DNA of 64,000 nucleotides from Quercus robur. Its lineage: Eukaryota > Streptophyta > Magnoliopsida > Fagales > Fagaceae. A model generated the notes under the pieces. It did not search any database and had not been told where the DNA came from. It saw only the letters and a list, made by a program, of their open reading frames with translations. The stretch is from positions 20,869,351 through 20,933,350 of the forward strand of contig NC_065544.1 of the NCBI RefSeq assembly GCF_932294415.1, given 5' to 3'. The stretch's first letter is position 1. Every line of letters begins with the position of its first letter. A program made the position numbers and the translations under genes. Positions 1 through 11,896 of the stretch are shown one piece after another.

Positions 1-569
1 TCTTTTCTAATGTTTCAACTCATATGTGTTGAGATTGTTTAATACCATTGATTCAACTGGTGAGATTTAGTTTTGTTTCCATGTAGTGGTGGATGAAAAA
101 AAAAAAAACACACTGACTTGTGGTGTCAAATACAAAGTAATAAATTTTTGGTTGATAAGTTTGGCCTAATACTAATATTACTGTTAAATAGTGGCTATAT
201 GGCTGTAATTTGAGATTGAAAAAGGTTCTATTCAGAATTTTTTTTCCTCTTTTGTAAGACATCAAGCTTTCTTTGTTATGGTGCAACAAATTTCTGAAAA
301 TTCTGGGATGAAACTGCTTTCATCATCCTTGTTAATGATGTAGAGAACTGTGTGGATTATGTACCAGTTGATATACATGACAATCTCCTTTTATTCTTTC
401 TTGACTGTGAAGCCTTGTTGAATAGATTTTTTATTTTATGCTATATTGGAACACTTGAAATGCTCATATTCTGAAAGGAAGTTATCTATGTAAAAATTTA
501 TGGAGCCTCATATTTTCCTTATGTTCTTCATCTGGTACTTACATCATGGTTATTTTGTTTGGTCAATAG
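1..569 (+). other. Intron sequence of the PHP-domain gene
   Basis: No conserved coding segment is visible here. The stretch ends in an AG directly before the terminal exon at 570, so it is read as the 3' part of the last intron of the gene whose final exon follows. The earlier exons lie outside the window. Confidence 0.6.
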
Positions 570-985
570 TGTACAGTGACCTAGCAGATTTTCATGGTCT
601 TTTGAAGCTTGGAGGATCAGATTATCATGGAAGAGGTGGGAATAGTGAGTCTGAACTGGGAAGTGTGAATCTTCCAGTAGTGGCTGTTCATGACTTCCTT
701 AAGTTAGCTCGACCAATCTGGTGTGATGCCATCAGGGACATTTTTGAGAGTTATGCTGAGGAGCCTTCTGATTCAAATCTAGCAAGGATTACAAGATTTG
801 GGAGGACCCGTATTCTTAAAAGTGGCTCCCCGCTGAGTTGTGGCAAGGATTTAATTGATCGTTGCTTGCCTTTGTTGTTGACAAATGAAGAGAGGCAAAA
901 TGCAGATTTTGAAGCCATCAGGTTGAAGCTTTCCCATATCTCTATCAATCAGGGAGGAACTCCAATTCCTGTTGGGAGTAAATAG
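570..985 (+). CDS. PHP-domain phosphoesterase-like protein, C-terminal exon (partial)
   Basis: This is the terminal exon of a plant polymerase/histidinol phosphatase-like protein; the 5' part is outside the window. The exon is taken to begin after the AG at 568-569 because the conserved reading (YSDLADFHGLLKLGGSDYHG) starts there, with a valine codon split across the junction. The GGSDYHG segment is the last metal-binding PHP motif, with Asp and His ligands. A conserved helical tail follows (HDFLKLARPIWCDAIRDI) and the frame ends in TAG at 983-985. Open frame upstream of 570 is intron, not protein. PHP proteins hydrolyse phosphoester bonds using bound metals. The substrate of the plant protein is not known to me. 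The end (GGTPIPVGSK) fits the family, but a further small exon cannot be excluded. Confidence 0.8.
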
Positions 986-2085
986 TCTGAATTCTGTCTG
1001 TACTTATTTTCTTCATCGGCAATGATATTTTTTTTTTTTGCCCCCATCAAATTCATTACACCTTTCCATTTTTGGTATTTCTGCTCATCTGGAATATTTA
1101 ACATTAATGATAACATAATTTCATATCCCCCTATTGTTATTTTAAAGAGTAGGCATGCCTAGAAAACATGTTAGACATGCAACGACCTAACAAGATGCAG
1201 AAAAAGATTACTGTCTTGTTTATTACTGTTTATGTTGTAACCCTGGTCTTTGCCCCCTCCCTCCCTTCCTCCACTTAAAGATTGATTTTTATTTATAAGT
1301 TAACAAATTCTTAAATTACTTTAGGTTGACTGTGCTGATCTTTTACATCTTCCCCTTTTCTTGTCACAATATTCTTCTTTGAATTCTTCGGAGTCAATTA
1401 CTTCACTCCTTACAAATGCTGTCAACAGATTGAAAATTTTCAAACTGAATTACGTTTCATTGACATGGGTTGTTGATCTGGAGCCACAGGCTCCCTATAT
1501 ATGCCAATTGATTTGGAATTCAATATTAGTGTCTTCTTTGGGGGTTTTGGTTTTGGTTTTGTTTTTGGTTTTTTTAACCAATTCTTTTGATTGTCACCTC
1601 AATAGGGTTGATGGCACGACTATTACATATTTTGATGGCTTTCTTATTATTCTAAGCTGTTCAATTTGATCTACGAATAATAAAGACCGAGCAATCATAT
1701 CTTGCATGAATTATTAGAGCCAAAATGATGAAAAATTTTGCTACGGTTGGATGGCGAATAACATTGCATGTATATGCAAAAGAAGTACGTTTTTTGTTAA
1801 TTGCAATGAAGCATCAATTCTTTTTAGTGTCACCTCAATAGGGTTTTTTTTTTTTTTTTTTTTTGGTGGCTAACTATGAATGGTTTAACTTATTGTAGTA
1901 TCCAATTAAACTACCTAAATATAGTTGTTGTATCAGCCTTATTGGGCTGTATCCTATCCTAGTATATCCTTTAATTGAGTACTATTAGAATTCAGTTGAA
2001 TTGATTTATAAACTGAACTGAAATGTTTGCAACAAAAAGAATAGATAAATTCTATTGTCTTGTTTGAAATATTGTAGAAATGAAT
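986..2085. other. 3' UTR and intergenic DNA, no gene seen
   Basis: AT-rich sequence downstream of the PHP-domain stop, with a T-tract at about 1847-1864. An open frame at 1361-1669 has low-complexity hydrophobic content, no recognisable domain and no supporting splice context, so it is not called a gene. Confidence 0.6.
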
Positions 2086-2490
2086 TCAATCAAAGTATAT
2101 TGGGCATCTAACTAGGGTTATGGCTAAACTTTTGGTTCTCCGGCAAGGTTCCCAATTTAGATGTTGAACTGAATGCTTTGATAGTTGTATTTCTAGTCTC
2201 ATTTTTGGAACAATGAATTGAAGGTGTTTCTCTTTGACTAACGGTTCGACTCTCGGCCATTTCTTCGTCATGGTGTTCATCATTATGATTTTCTTTGCCC
2301 GTTCACCTTTTGATAGGCTGTTGCATGAGCAATATGATTTTGGCGGGTCAGTTTTGAACACTAGTAGTTAAGGCTTGCACTGGCCTCTCTACAAGGGATT
2401 GAGCAGGATTGTTTTCTTCGTGTTCCATGACTTCAGCTTGGAACGAGATACCCTTCTGTTGTAGAAAGAGTTAAATGACTTATATGTCTT

Positions 2491-2508
2491 TTCCCACAAC
2501 CGGCGCCA
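2491..2508 (-). promoter_or_regulatory. Retrotransposon primer-binding site
   Basis: Minus-strand TGGCGCCGGTTGTGGGAA lies three bases inside the LTR edge. It begins TGGCGCC, as expected for pairing with the 3' end (GGCGCCA) of a plant tRNA that primes reverse transcription. The exact tRNA was not determined. Confidence 0.6.
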
Positions 2509-3090
2509 AACTGTTGATGTAGAAAATTGCCACTAGTTGGGGGTAGCTTGTCCCAAGATATCGATGGAAGGTCATCTAGACCTTCAAGAAAGAAAAAGGG
2601 TTGATTGGAGGACACCGGTGTGGCACTAACCTAAGGGTCTTTGATGACTTAGTCAGGAAACCTTAAATAGCTAAGCGGAAAGCTTACAAACTAAAAGTAT
2701 CTTAGTGATTCGTAGCTCTTTTGGGTGCTATGAGTAGGCCTTTATACTTGCTATATGTGACTGTTTAAGGGTCATTTAGTCCCCTTCCTTAATTAGGGTG
2801 ATTAAGGTTCTGATGGAGCTATTATGGATTTCCTAGTCGTTGAGTAACAGTCGTCCATAGATTTTGATTAATGGCTCTATCAATATAGACACTCCATTTT
2901 ACAACTTACATTTAACCTCATCCAATGGTAAAATAGTTATTTTATGATATCTTTTAATCTGATAGTCCTACTCTGCCCAACCATTACATGTGTAGAAACT
3001 AACCTAATGAAACCACATTGATCAAATTAGTTAAGTTGGATTGGTGAGTTGTGGTTAGATATATATATGTGTAGTCGACTAAATTTGCTG

Positions 3091-3099
3091 CTATTTATA
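3091..3099 (-). promoter_or_regulatory. TATA box of the LTR promoter
   Basis: Minus-strand TATAAATAG inside the LTR. It fits a U3/R boundary for an element transcribed toward lower coordinates. Confidence 0.5.
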
Positions 3100-3168
3100 G
3101 GAGTTTTGACGTGGATAAGCGACACGTGACAGAGTCTGATTGGTGACACATGTCACAGCCTGATTGGT

Positions 3169-3250
3169 CTGCTTATGTCATCGCTTATATGCGCTGGACT
3201 GCTTATGTCATCGCTTACACATACTAGACTGCTTATGTCATCGCTTATAA
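3169..3250 (+). repeat. 30-bp tandem repeat, nearly three copies, in LTR U3
   Basis: The core CTGCTTATGTCATCGCTTA recurs with its GCTTATGTCA at 3171, 3201 and 3231, an exact 30-base period. Intervening bases vary slightly. It lies upstream of the LTR TATA box, where retroelement U3 enhancers usually sit. Confidence 0.9.
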
Positions 3251-3444
3251 GCTCTGATGTGTAATTGGTTTTTGCATACATTTTATGCCTCTATTTCAAT
3301 GACATTTGATAAATTTCTGTTGGTTTCTGAGTAGTGATAGGAAAACTTAGTAGCAGTACGTGGCACTTTGTAATTGGCTGTATTTTGTAGATTTGGTAAC
3401 ATGATATGTCAGTTTGTAATAGGTTCGAAAATTTCCCCCCTACA

Positions 3445-3844
3445 ATATGTTTTGGGATAAATTATCACAAATTACATAATATGCCTAAATTATATTCCAA
3501 ATTTCCAAAGTTATCAAAATCAGTTTTCAAAAATACAATCAAACTAAAATATTACAGTAAAATAAAAGTAATAAGATAAATTTATTTATTAGACAAATCA
3601 AGTCGGATTACATAGGTTGAAAAACCTACAAACCCGATAATCGAGGCTCAAAATAAAATTCCATTAGATGGACTCCTACTTCAAATTGTGTTATGAAAAC
3701 ACGAAAATAATGTTATTCTAAATAATAATAATTAAATTAAAATAATAATATTTTCTAAATTTTGCTGTATGTAATGTATAGTACGATCTGTGCATCCTTT
3801 GGGGGTTTAGAGAGGGAAGAATCAGAGAATTGAGAAAAGAGAAA
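3445..3844. other. Intergenic and 5' leader of the zinc-ribbon gene
   Basis: Strongly AT-rich DNA between the LTR element and the start codon at 3845. A TTG at 3830 is in frame with the gene but is not a likely plant start. No clear core promoter was identified. Confidence 0.4.
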
Positions 3845-6800
3845 ATGAGCTTGTCGCTCCTTCAAGGCTATTCTTCCGCAGAAGAGGAAGATGACCCACA
3901 ACCCCAACACCCTTATCTCCAAAACTCCGATGAAGATGAAGAAGACGATGACGAAGACGAAGACGAACAAAACGACAAGGAAGGAGCTACCCACGACAAG
4001 TCGTTTATCAAACTCCCAATACCTTCATCTGGGTCGGGATCTTCAGGGCTTCCCTCTGTGTTAGACTTATTCTCCGAAGTACATCTCTCTCTCTCTCTCT
4101 CTCTCTTTCTTTGGGATAATTTTGCTTTTGCTTTTGCTTTTGCTTTCTTGTTTTACAGTAATGAATAATGAAAGCAGTGAATATTAATAGATTTCAGGAC
4201 CGCCAGCGTTTCTGAATAACAGTGTAGAAGAATATGGCAAAGTTAAAGATGTGGGACAGCAACAGCAGCCAGTGTTAGGGAGAAGGAGAAACCACCGCAA
4301 GGAAAACAAGCAACACTTGCCTACAGGTTACTTTTTCTTCTTTCTTTTTTTTCAGAGTTTAATATTTTTGCCAAATAGAACAATTGCTTAGAGTACTAGG
4401 CTAAATAAATGAGACCCAACTTTGCATTTTGCTGTACAAAAGCCTGGAACAAATATATGGGTATGTTGGTAATCAACTTTTTGAAGTTGGAGAGGTTCGA
4501 ATTTGAAGGCATCACGGATTTGAAGAAAGTCTTGAAGCTGTAAATTATAACTCATAAGAATGAGTTGGAGTCGGAGACGGAGGGTGAGATTGTGGGGTCA
4601 GGATAAACAGATTATTTCCTGAAAAGGGTTTCGAGAATTTAGATAATAATTGCATTTGAAAGAACTAATCTTTTTATCGGATTCTGTAAGAATAAGAATG
4701 TGTTTTGATGATCTCAACAATAACCATAATGTTGGACAGGTTGTGGAATCTGTGTGTATGTATGTATGTATGTATGCTTGTGGTAGGCTTGGAGTTAGGA
4801 GACTATGTGGATGTAGAGTTTACAACTTTAGAAGGAAAGGGTTAGTTTTAGGGTTCATGACTGACTAGGGATTTGGTAGTGTAGGCCGAAGGAAAAAGAT
4901 TTGATTTATGGTTGCAAAAGAGATGAAAAGAAGCTGAGAACAAATTTGTCTAGGAGTTGTGAACAGTAGTGTGAACGATGCATAGAAGGCCAATGGAAAA
5001 GAGAAAGGGGGAAAGAACACACTGACGCCAATGTGCCTCAATAGTCAATACTAACACTATGTTTTATTTATTAATCAACACTTCCATTTGAGTACAATGG
5101 CACATTTTCAGAAGGAACTGAGCATTGCTTATTTTGGATTCCGAATTGAAAAGGAAGATTTAGTGTATGGTCTTTTTACAACTGTGCAGCCATGAATTTT
5201 ATCCTCACTTTGGATAATCTTATTAAAAAAAAGGTGGTGGTTATTAATAGCTTTTGGGTGTGCAAGTGTAGTTGTGAAATAGTAGAGCATCAGCTACTTC
5301 ACAGTCCTATAGCTCAAGCATTGTGGTTTTCTGCATTTACAGCTTGTTATTAAATAAAGCATCTTGGTAATCCAGCTTGTTATTTTATTATGACTAGCAA
5401 TGGAGATTCGTAGTAATTATTAATGAGAAGACAATGATCTTGATCGTACAACTTAACAAACAATGTGATTAGCATGTTTATATCCCCTTATTCTGCATTA
5501 GTATTAGTTTATTAGAGTTTCATTTGAAGGTGCTTTGACTGCACTATCAACTAAAATCTGATAATTTGTCCTAAGACATTATCTCTCACTCAAATACTAT
5601 CACCTTTTTTAGGGCCAAATACCACCACTTCTATGTTTTAATGGTATGGGACTTCAGTTGTTGCATTGCCTTTTTAACATAGTAATGAGATTTTAATAGT
5701 GTACAATAAACATCTTGTAATGTATTTCTGTTTGACCTATCAAAAAAAAGTAATGTATTTCTATTTGATGCCAAGAGAAAAAAAAAATTCTTGAAATAAA
5801 AATATTTGTTATTTGATTGGATATTAAAACTTCAGACCTGATTGCACTGCCTAATAATCTCAAATGACATGGATGTCATGATTAATATTGTTTAATTTAG
5901 AATATTTTGGTTGGTATCTTCCTTGTGGATATTCTTGATACTGTTACTTCAGCTACTTGTGCACTGAAAACTTCTGTGTGGGAGGAAATGTCATGGCTAG
6001 ACATTCAGTGATTTACAGTGTTGGGACTATGCATTTAATTTTATGAATTGAAGATTGTAAGAGTTTCTTTTTGGTCTTAGAACTTACTTTTCTAACTTAC
6101 TGGTAAACTACTTAGATTGTAAGAAACAAATTTTGATGGTTGTATTATTAATGTATAGGTGCTGTAGTTGAGGCTAAACCTCAACTTGTTGGTATCCATG
6201 AGCGAGTAAGAAGTGATATTGAGGGTAATCGACCTCCAGCATCATCAGTTTCAAGCACAACAGAAGGAGGCAAACGAGTGGCAACTGTAACCAATCCTAA
6301 TGCTGAGGATGCTGCAGAGCTACTGAGGTATGTCCTCATCTCTTTTTTTATATGTATTTAATTTTTAATTACAACTTGCCAATGAGCTCTTCCCTGTCTC
6401 ACAAGAGTGGGTGGATGGTGAAGTCATGACTCACCAGATGTATGAGTAACATACCTATTAAAATTAAAAATGAAAAAAGTTGATGAACACAACATTATTT
6501 TCCTGCTAGTGCTAACGCATACTTTGAGAGATTAGTAAAATGGTGAAGCAGGTTTCCTTTGTAGTAACTGTAACAGTTATTGTGTGCATAGGTAAATTAA
6601 TATTTTCAATTACTTAGGTATTGATATTGACTTAAAACATAATTACTGATGTTAATAAGCAAGCACTTGGGTGGGTTCATCGAAGTGTTTAGCTCTCTGA
6701 GGACCAACTAATCAATTTGCCCATCAAAGCCTTTGAGGACTAATGATGTACGTGCCTGTTGTCTGGTACTCTATCAAAGCCTTTGTCTAAGGTGTCTCAT

Positions 6801-7032
6801 CTCTGTTTATAGGATGTGCTTGCAATGTGGAATACCCAAGACTTTCTCAAATGCACGAGGAATGGTATGCCCTGTATGTGGTGATCGCCCTCTTCAAGAC
6901 GCTAGCAATGAGCTCAAGAAGAAAGGTTCTACCATCAAAGATAAGGAGAAGAGTAAGAGGCTGAAGGGCCAATCATCTCATGCTTCCTGGAAAAGTGAAA
7001 CAGAGATGCAGCTCCGGCAGCAGTTTGACTAG
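3845..7032 (+). CDS. Acidic zinc-ribbon protein, four exons, unrecognised family
   Basis: Coding exons 3845-4078, 4191-4326, 6159-6327 and 6813-7032 join in phase through GT-AG introns to give 252 aa. The start is the first ATG of the conserved-looking MSLSLLQGYSSAEEE. Residues 13-50 are a highly acidic low-complexity run rich in Asp/Glu. Exon 2 begins at 4191, after the AG at 4189-4190, because only this gives an in-frame ISGPPAFLNNS; the nearer AG would shift the frame. A Gln-rich, then Arg/Lys-rich stretch follows (QQQQPVLGRRRNHRKENK). Residues 182-202 hold two CX2C knuckles (CLQC and CPVC) 13 residues apart, a probable Zn ribbon, followed by a Lys-rich tail. This layout suggests a nuclear protein that binds nucleic acid or chromatin, but that is inference; I do not recognise the family. 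The gene stands alone on its strand. Confidence 0.85.
4085..4106 (+). repeat. (CT)n microsatellite in intron 1
   Basis: A run of about 11 CT units just after the first donor of the zinc-ribbon gene. It contributes pyrimidines to a 112-bp intron. Confidence 0.9.
5717..5768 (+). mobile_element. Tail-only retroelement insertion with 19-bp target duplication
   Basis: The 14-base insert CCTATCAAAAAAAA (5736-5749) is flanked by near-identical 19-base copies (5717-5735 and 5750-5768, one mismatch). This is what extreme 5' truncation during target-primed LINE or SINE insertion would leave. It sits in intron 2 of the zinc-ribbon gene. Confidence 0.75.
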
Positions 7033-10000
7033 CAACGTTCAGCAGAGTATTCCTCAGAGATCGCCCTGTGATAGTCTAGAACTTTTTTAAAATTATGAAG
7101 GTACCCTACTGTATAATTGATGTAGTTCATGGAGCTATTAGAAGACTGGTTGGCAGAGCATGTTGATCAGGGCATGTGCAGTGTACAATACTTTATCATG
7201 GCTTTTCTCAGATGTCATATGCTTTTGCTTGCTTTGTTCTGCTTGCTTAAATGCTTATACTCACTACGCTGGAAGGTTAACTGAGATTAAGTGGGGTTTC
7301 CTGCACAACGTTATTCGAAGTCGGTAATGCATGATAAACTAAAATACTATGCAGTGGGTTTTGTTGTAGCGGAGAGTCATGGAAGATGTGACCTGTGACC
7401 TACGAAAGATGGTAAACCTGGTATCATGAATAGTTTTTAATAAACAGAAGTTTATAGGACTCAAAACGAACAATAATGGTTTGTGGAGGGAAATAAAATT
7501 TGGAGGACTATAACATATTCCTTCCTTTATGGTATTTTTGTCCTTTTATATTTTGTGGGACTATAATATTACACACTACGCACAAATTTGTCTGACACAT
7601 GAGAAGGCAAAATCATCCGAGTCGAAGTACGTTGTGTAACATAGATGCCAGATCTCTCCAAATCCATACTCTCATAATGGCGGATGAGAATCAATGAACA
7701 GGCTTCTTCATGCAAGCTTAAATTACAGGTTTGTGTTGTGTTAGTGACCACCAGTCAAGCTCGGAACCAAATACTGGCTCAAAGAACACCTATAGGCTAT
7801 AGCTACAGTGTTCTTTTACGCCTACAAAAGAAACAAATTCCAAAATTTAAGAAAAAGAATACAACCTATAAAGGAATTTTAATTTATATCCAATGGTAAA
7901 AAAATAATAATATAAAAGTATAGGTCCTATAATGAAACGAAAATAGGAAAATTAATGTCCAATAGTAAGTTTAAATAGAATAGTGTGCGTTGAGCCGTAA
8001 AATTAAATTGTTCCAGAAATTAGTAAACTCACAAGTCTAGTGATAAAATACTAGTAAAACAATACAAGTTCAATGACAACAAATTTTGTAGATCCAATGG
8101 TGTAGAGAAATAGTAAAGGAGAGAAGTTCTTCCTGATAATTTTAGATTAAAGGGGCAAACTCAAGTGTGATGAAGAGAGAGTGTGACCCCCTTGTTGATC
8201 ACTAACATTGAAGAATATGGATCTCCTTAAGAGTTTTTTGCCTCGCTTAAGAAGGGATTTTAGTGAAGTTAAAGTGAGAAATGAGGGGAGGATGATTTTC
8301 TATGACATGTGATGGCATTTTTTTTTTTTTTGAGTGGGTGTTGATGAAGAGTTGGAGTTAGTGTTTTTCTTGGTCCCTTTGAATAAAATTGAAGGGTCAA
8401 GATTGAAAACAAAAGGCAAGTAGGTAAAGAGAGGGAAAACTCAATGGGTAGATGGCGTGATTTGGTTCTAACGTGAACTCTGTAGCACGAAGAGGATAGC
8501 AAATGGCGTGATCTATCTTGATTTATCAAAGGGTACAATTGGGTTTTTAAGAAAACACAATGGGCAATTTGGGAAATGGACTATGGCTTCCAACGGTAAT
8601 ATTAATAAAGCATTGTGGATTTTTGCAATTACTCATACCCAATTGCCACACGTTAACTTACGAGTCCTTTGTATTTGGAAAAATGACTTTCTTCCAACGC
8701 GCTTATGCATTATGTTACCAAACACACAATTTGAAATTCAACTTGAAAAAGTACATTTTGGCTCCTTAAAGTGGAACTAAACGCACACTAAGAGTGGTTT
8801 GCCTCTTTTGGGCATTGGGTTTTGACAACCCACTTAACTTAGTCTATGGCTAAAAGGGGTAAGTTGAGAAAGTTTAAACCATTTGATCACTTTCCCAAAG
8901 GATGCAAAATGTTCTGACTACTAGGGCAGATATATTTAGTCCCAAACAAGGTAGTAAATGCCAATTAAACTAGAGAGAGGATGGAAACCTATTTTCCTAA
9001 AGACCATCTGAGTGATTCGGTGTTTTGGCCAATAAAACATTGTTGTGCACTAGCTTTTTTAAAAATCTAATTGACAATTTGTGGCATGTCAAGCTTCATG
9101 TGTATAGTCAATTTCTAGAACTACTTGAATACACGATTTGGTCTTCCAAACCACAATCCGAAAAAAGATTCCCACGAATACTTAGCTTGGACCATGAATC
9201 ATTACTTGCAATGGAAAATCACATTTATTTGCTATGGATGAAGAGATTTCTTTAGAAATTTGCTACCATGAAGATGTTTTTATCTTTAATAAGAAATTAA
9301 TCTTCCTTTCAAGAAATATTCATGGGTTTTATAACTTCATAGTTTAGTAGTCCAAACACAATATTTAACTCGTTTGAAGTTATAGTCTTCAAGAAATATG
9401 TGGTTAATTTTAATATTCCAAAGGACTTAACTGTTTGTAATCAATAACATTATTTCCCCCTTTAGGGCCCATTTTACCTACTACTTGAAGGATAATGCTA
9501 GAATACAACACTCGTGAATTCCCATTTTCAAAATGTGAGCTCCAAGTTAAATTGTATTTTTTTCCCCTTATGAAATCTTTTGCAATTAGGCACTCACCAC
9601 AGGTGTCGTATGAACAAAATTGATGTAAAAATTCTCTTTATTAATAAATAAATTCCCACTTTCTACCAAAAATACACTTCTTTTTTACTAGAAGTAAAAT
9701 TGTATCTTCATGATGTGATTTTTATGTTGAGTTGCCAATTACATCTTGAAGATGCTATTTAAACCTTTTGAGAAATTGCATCTTCAATATGACACTTGGA
9801 ACTAGAAGGGGGTGTCGAATCTATATATAGAAAAATAGATCAACCCAAAACCCAACCTGTGAAGCACTGGTCGAGATCCTATGCCCACTTGGGCTTTATT
9901 CTCAAGCCATAGGTTCAACCCAACCCAACATAAATCTATTCTTTTTTTCGAGAAGACAACAGAAATCAAATAAACAAGAAAGAACATTTATTTTGAGGAT

Positions 10001-10639
10001 ACACTAAATTCCTAAAATTCTTCTACAATAATTCTGTTTTGGCTTCGTTTTTTCTATTAGTAGACCTCATATATATGTTTCTCATACACAAATATATATA
10101 GTTAGATTTCTTCCGATTGGTTAGAACAATGCGAACAACCATTTTTTTTCTAAGAACTTGCTTATTCTAATCCTTTTATTTTCTTTTATTTCTTTTTTCA
10201 TTTTCCCATAGAGGGTAAAGGAGACCACATACAAACTACGATGCACAACCTAGTCCGCTCTCTTATTTCACCTCAATAGTACCAATACTAGATGATCAAT
10301 CTCTCTGCACGACATTGCATTATACAAATGTGGGATAATCAACCTTATTGACGTTAGTTTATTGTTGTCATTAGGTAATCTTGCACCCGCGCTAGGTACG
10401 GAGTCCCGCCACCAATGTCATGATTGAGTTGAGCTAGTTACTGCAGTGGTTGTAACACAAAATTACCTCATGAAACAGTCAAAACCTCTCTCACACCATG
10501 TGAGAGTTCCACACATTTGGATCCCACATGTAAGAGAAGTCTCATGAAACCATTTCAAGAGAGATACCTTCTCAGTCATATCTTGTATAATACCCTTTCT
10601 AAGGAAGTGGTATCCCGTGTTTTCAGCTGCATACATTAA
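7033..10639. other. 3' UTR and non-coding DNA
   Basis: Sequence after the TAG at 7030-7032 is 3' UTR for an unknown distance. The remainder is AT-rich, with decayed repeat-like stretches (for example around 8500-8780). No open frame has a recognisable domain, and I see no RNA gene. Confidence 0.5.
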
Positions 10640-11893
10640 GTACCCGTTTGGATTCAACTTAATCCTGCGTTTACGTTTTGCAACAACGTTTATTGCTAGG
10701 ATCCACGCGCACGCTGAAGCTGAGGAAACGCAAGGCTGAAACGCAAGTTTTCTTCTAATACGCACCGTTTCATTTAATCCAAAGGCATGTGAAACACTAT
10801 TCATGGACACCGTTTAATCTCTACGCACCGTTTCATTCCAAGTGCTGAAACAATAAATGCACGAACCTCTTGCGCGTACTGTTCATGGCTTTGGAGTGTG
10901 TTGTTCATCGCACAAGAAGCTTGGAGAATCAGATCATCAAAACGGTGCGCAGTTCAATCCAAACGGCTATTTCCATTCTCTGAGCCATTCTGCTTTTTCT
11001 CTCAACTACCGGTGGTAGAATGCTTTCAATCCCCTTCAATGCTCTGTCCGAATCCTCTTCAATGTCTTTCACCTACCCACCAACCACAAAGCTATCAAAA
11101 CAAAGCACACCAGTTGATGAAAGCAAACCCATTACGTAGAACCATAAGAAAAGATCCCCATTGTTCAACAAACGCTCGAGCTCACCTTCTCTCCGCTTGG
11201 GACATCATTGCCGTCACTGTGGGTCTCTGCATTCACGGGTAAGTTGTTTTCCATGACGCTTCATCAATCTGTGGTTTTTTGTGTTTAACCGTTTGTGTGT
11301 GGTTTTTGTGTTCAATGTCTATGTGTGGTTCTCTGTTGTGTTTTCCATGACACTAGTATGTGGGTTTATTGATCCTTCATATAATACCATTATTTCTCTT
11401 ATTACCTCTGTTGTATTTGGATATATGTTAGTTTACTTTGCATTTTTCATGTGAGCATGCCTAACTGATTATGATATGCACCCGAACTGTTTGTTTAAAT
11501 GCCTCAATGAGTATAGAAGGAAGTTGTAGCAAAAATGTTTAAGCATAAGAAATCGATGGACGGTGGTAGTCATAATGAAAGAGCTGACTGGAAAGACTCT
11601 AAGGAACTAGAAGCTTTTTGTCGGTTTTGTACTGTTCAAGTCATGGAGAGCCAGAGGAAGGCCACTAGATTTTTGTCCAAAATTGGGGTTAATGAAGTGA
11701 TTCGGCATAGGCTTAGCTAGGGTACGGTGAGGAGTGAAAAAAAAAAATTCAAAGTAAAAATTTGGTATTTATTTGCTACAGTACTTTCAGCTAAGCTATA
11801 GTACTTTCAGCCAAATAAATCATCCACGTTTTTTTACTTATTTGTTACAGTGTTTTCAGTTTCAGCAAAAATAAGTTCAATCCAAATGGACCC
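10640..11893. mobile_element. PIF/Harbinger-like DNA element, ~1.25 kb, non-autonomous
   Basis: The ends are 22-base imperfect inverted repeats: GTACCCGTTTGGATTCAACT on the left, and GGGTCCATTTGGATTGAACT as the complement of the right end. The element is flanked on both sides by TAA (10637-10639 and 11894-11896), the 3-bp duplication typical of PIF/Harbinger and Tourist elements. A third TIR-like site lies inside at about 10945-10967, so the left 330 bp may be a separate MITE or an internal rearrangement. The interior contains a Myb/SANT-like remnant (11535-11720). No DDE transposase was found. Confidence 0.7.
11535..11720 (+). pseudogene. Myb/SANT-like domain remnant inside the Harbinger-like element
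   Basis: A 61-codon frame contains ADWKDSKELEAFCRFCTVQV followed by a conserved-looking RKATRFLSKIGVNEVI segment. This resembles the plant Myb/SANT-like DNA-binding domain, in which an aromatic residue, FC..C and a terminal Lys-Gly...VI motif recur. PIF/Harbinger elements typically encode such a protein beside the transposase. The fragment is too short and isolated to be functional. Capture from a host Myb/SANT-like gene is the alternative. Confidence 0.55.
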
Positions 11894-11896
11894 TAA

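Larger units (their letters stand above)
2086..3444 (-). mobile_element. Truncated LTR retrotransposon: 5' LTR, PBS and leader
   Basis: Read on the minus strand, an LTR starts TGTAGGGGGG at 3444 and ends ATCAACA at 2512, giving TGT...ACA termini over about 933 bp. It is followed at once by a primer-binding-site-like sequence (2491-2508). A TATAAATAG box (3091-3099) and a U3 tandem repeat lie inside it in the matching orientation. Internal sequence beyond the PBS (2490 to about 2086) shows no intact gag or pol, and no second LTR is in the window. It is therefore a decayed or truncated element. The 2086 boundary is approximate. Confidence 0.6.

Noticed and set aside
1361-1669. 102-codon plus-strand frame after the PHP-domain stop
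   Set aside because: Hydrophobic low-complexity composition, no domain, no splice context, and AT-rich flanks typical of UTR or intergenic DNA.
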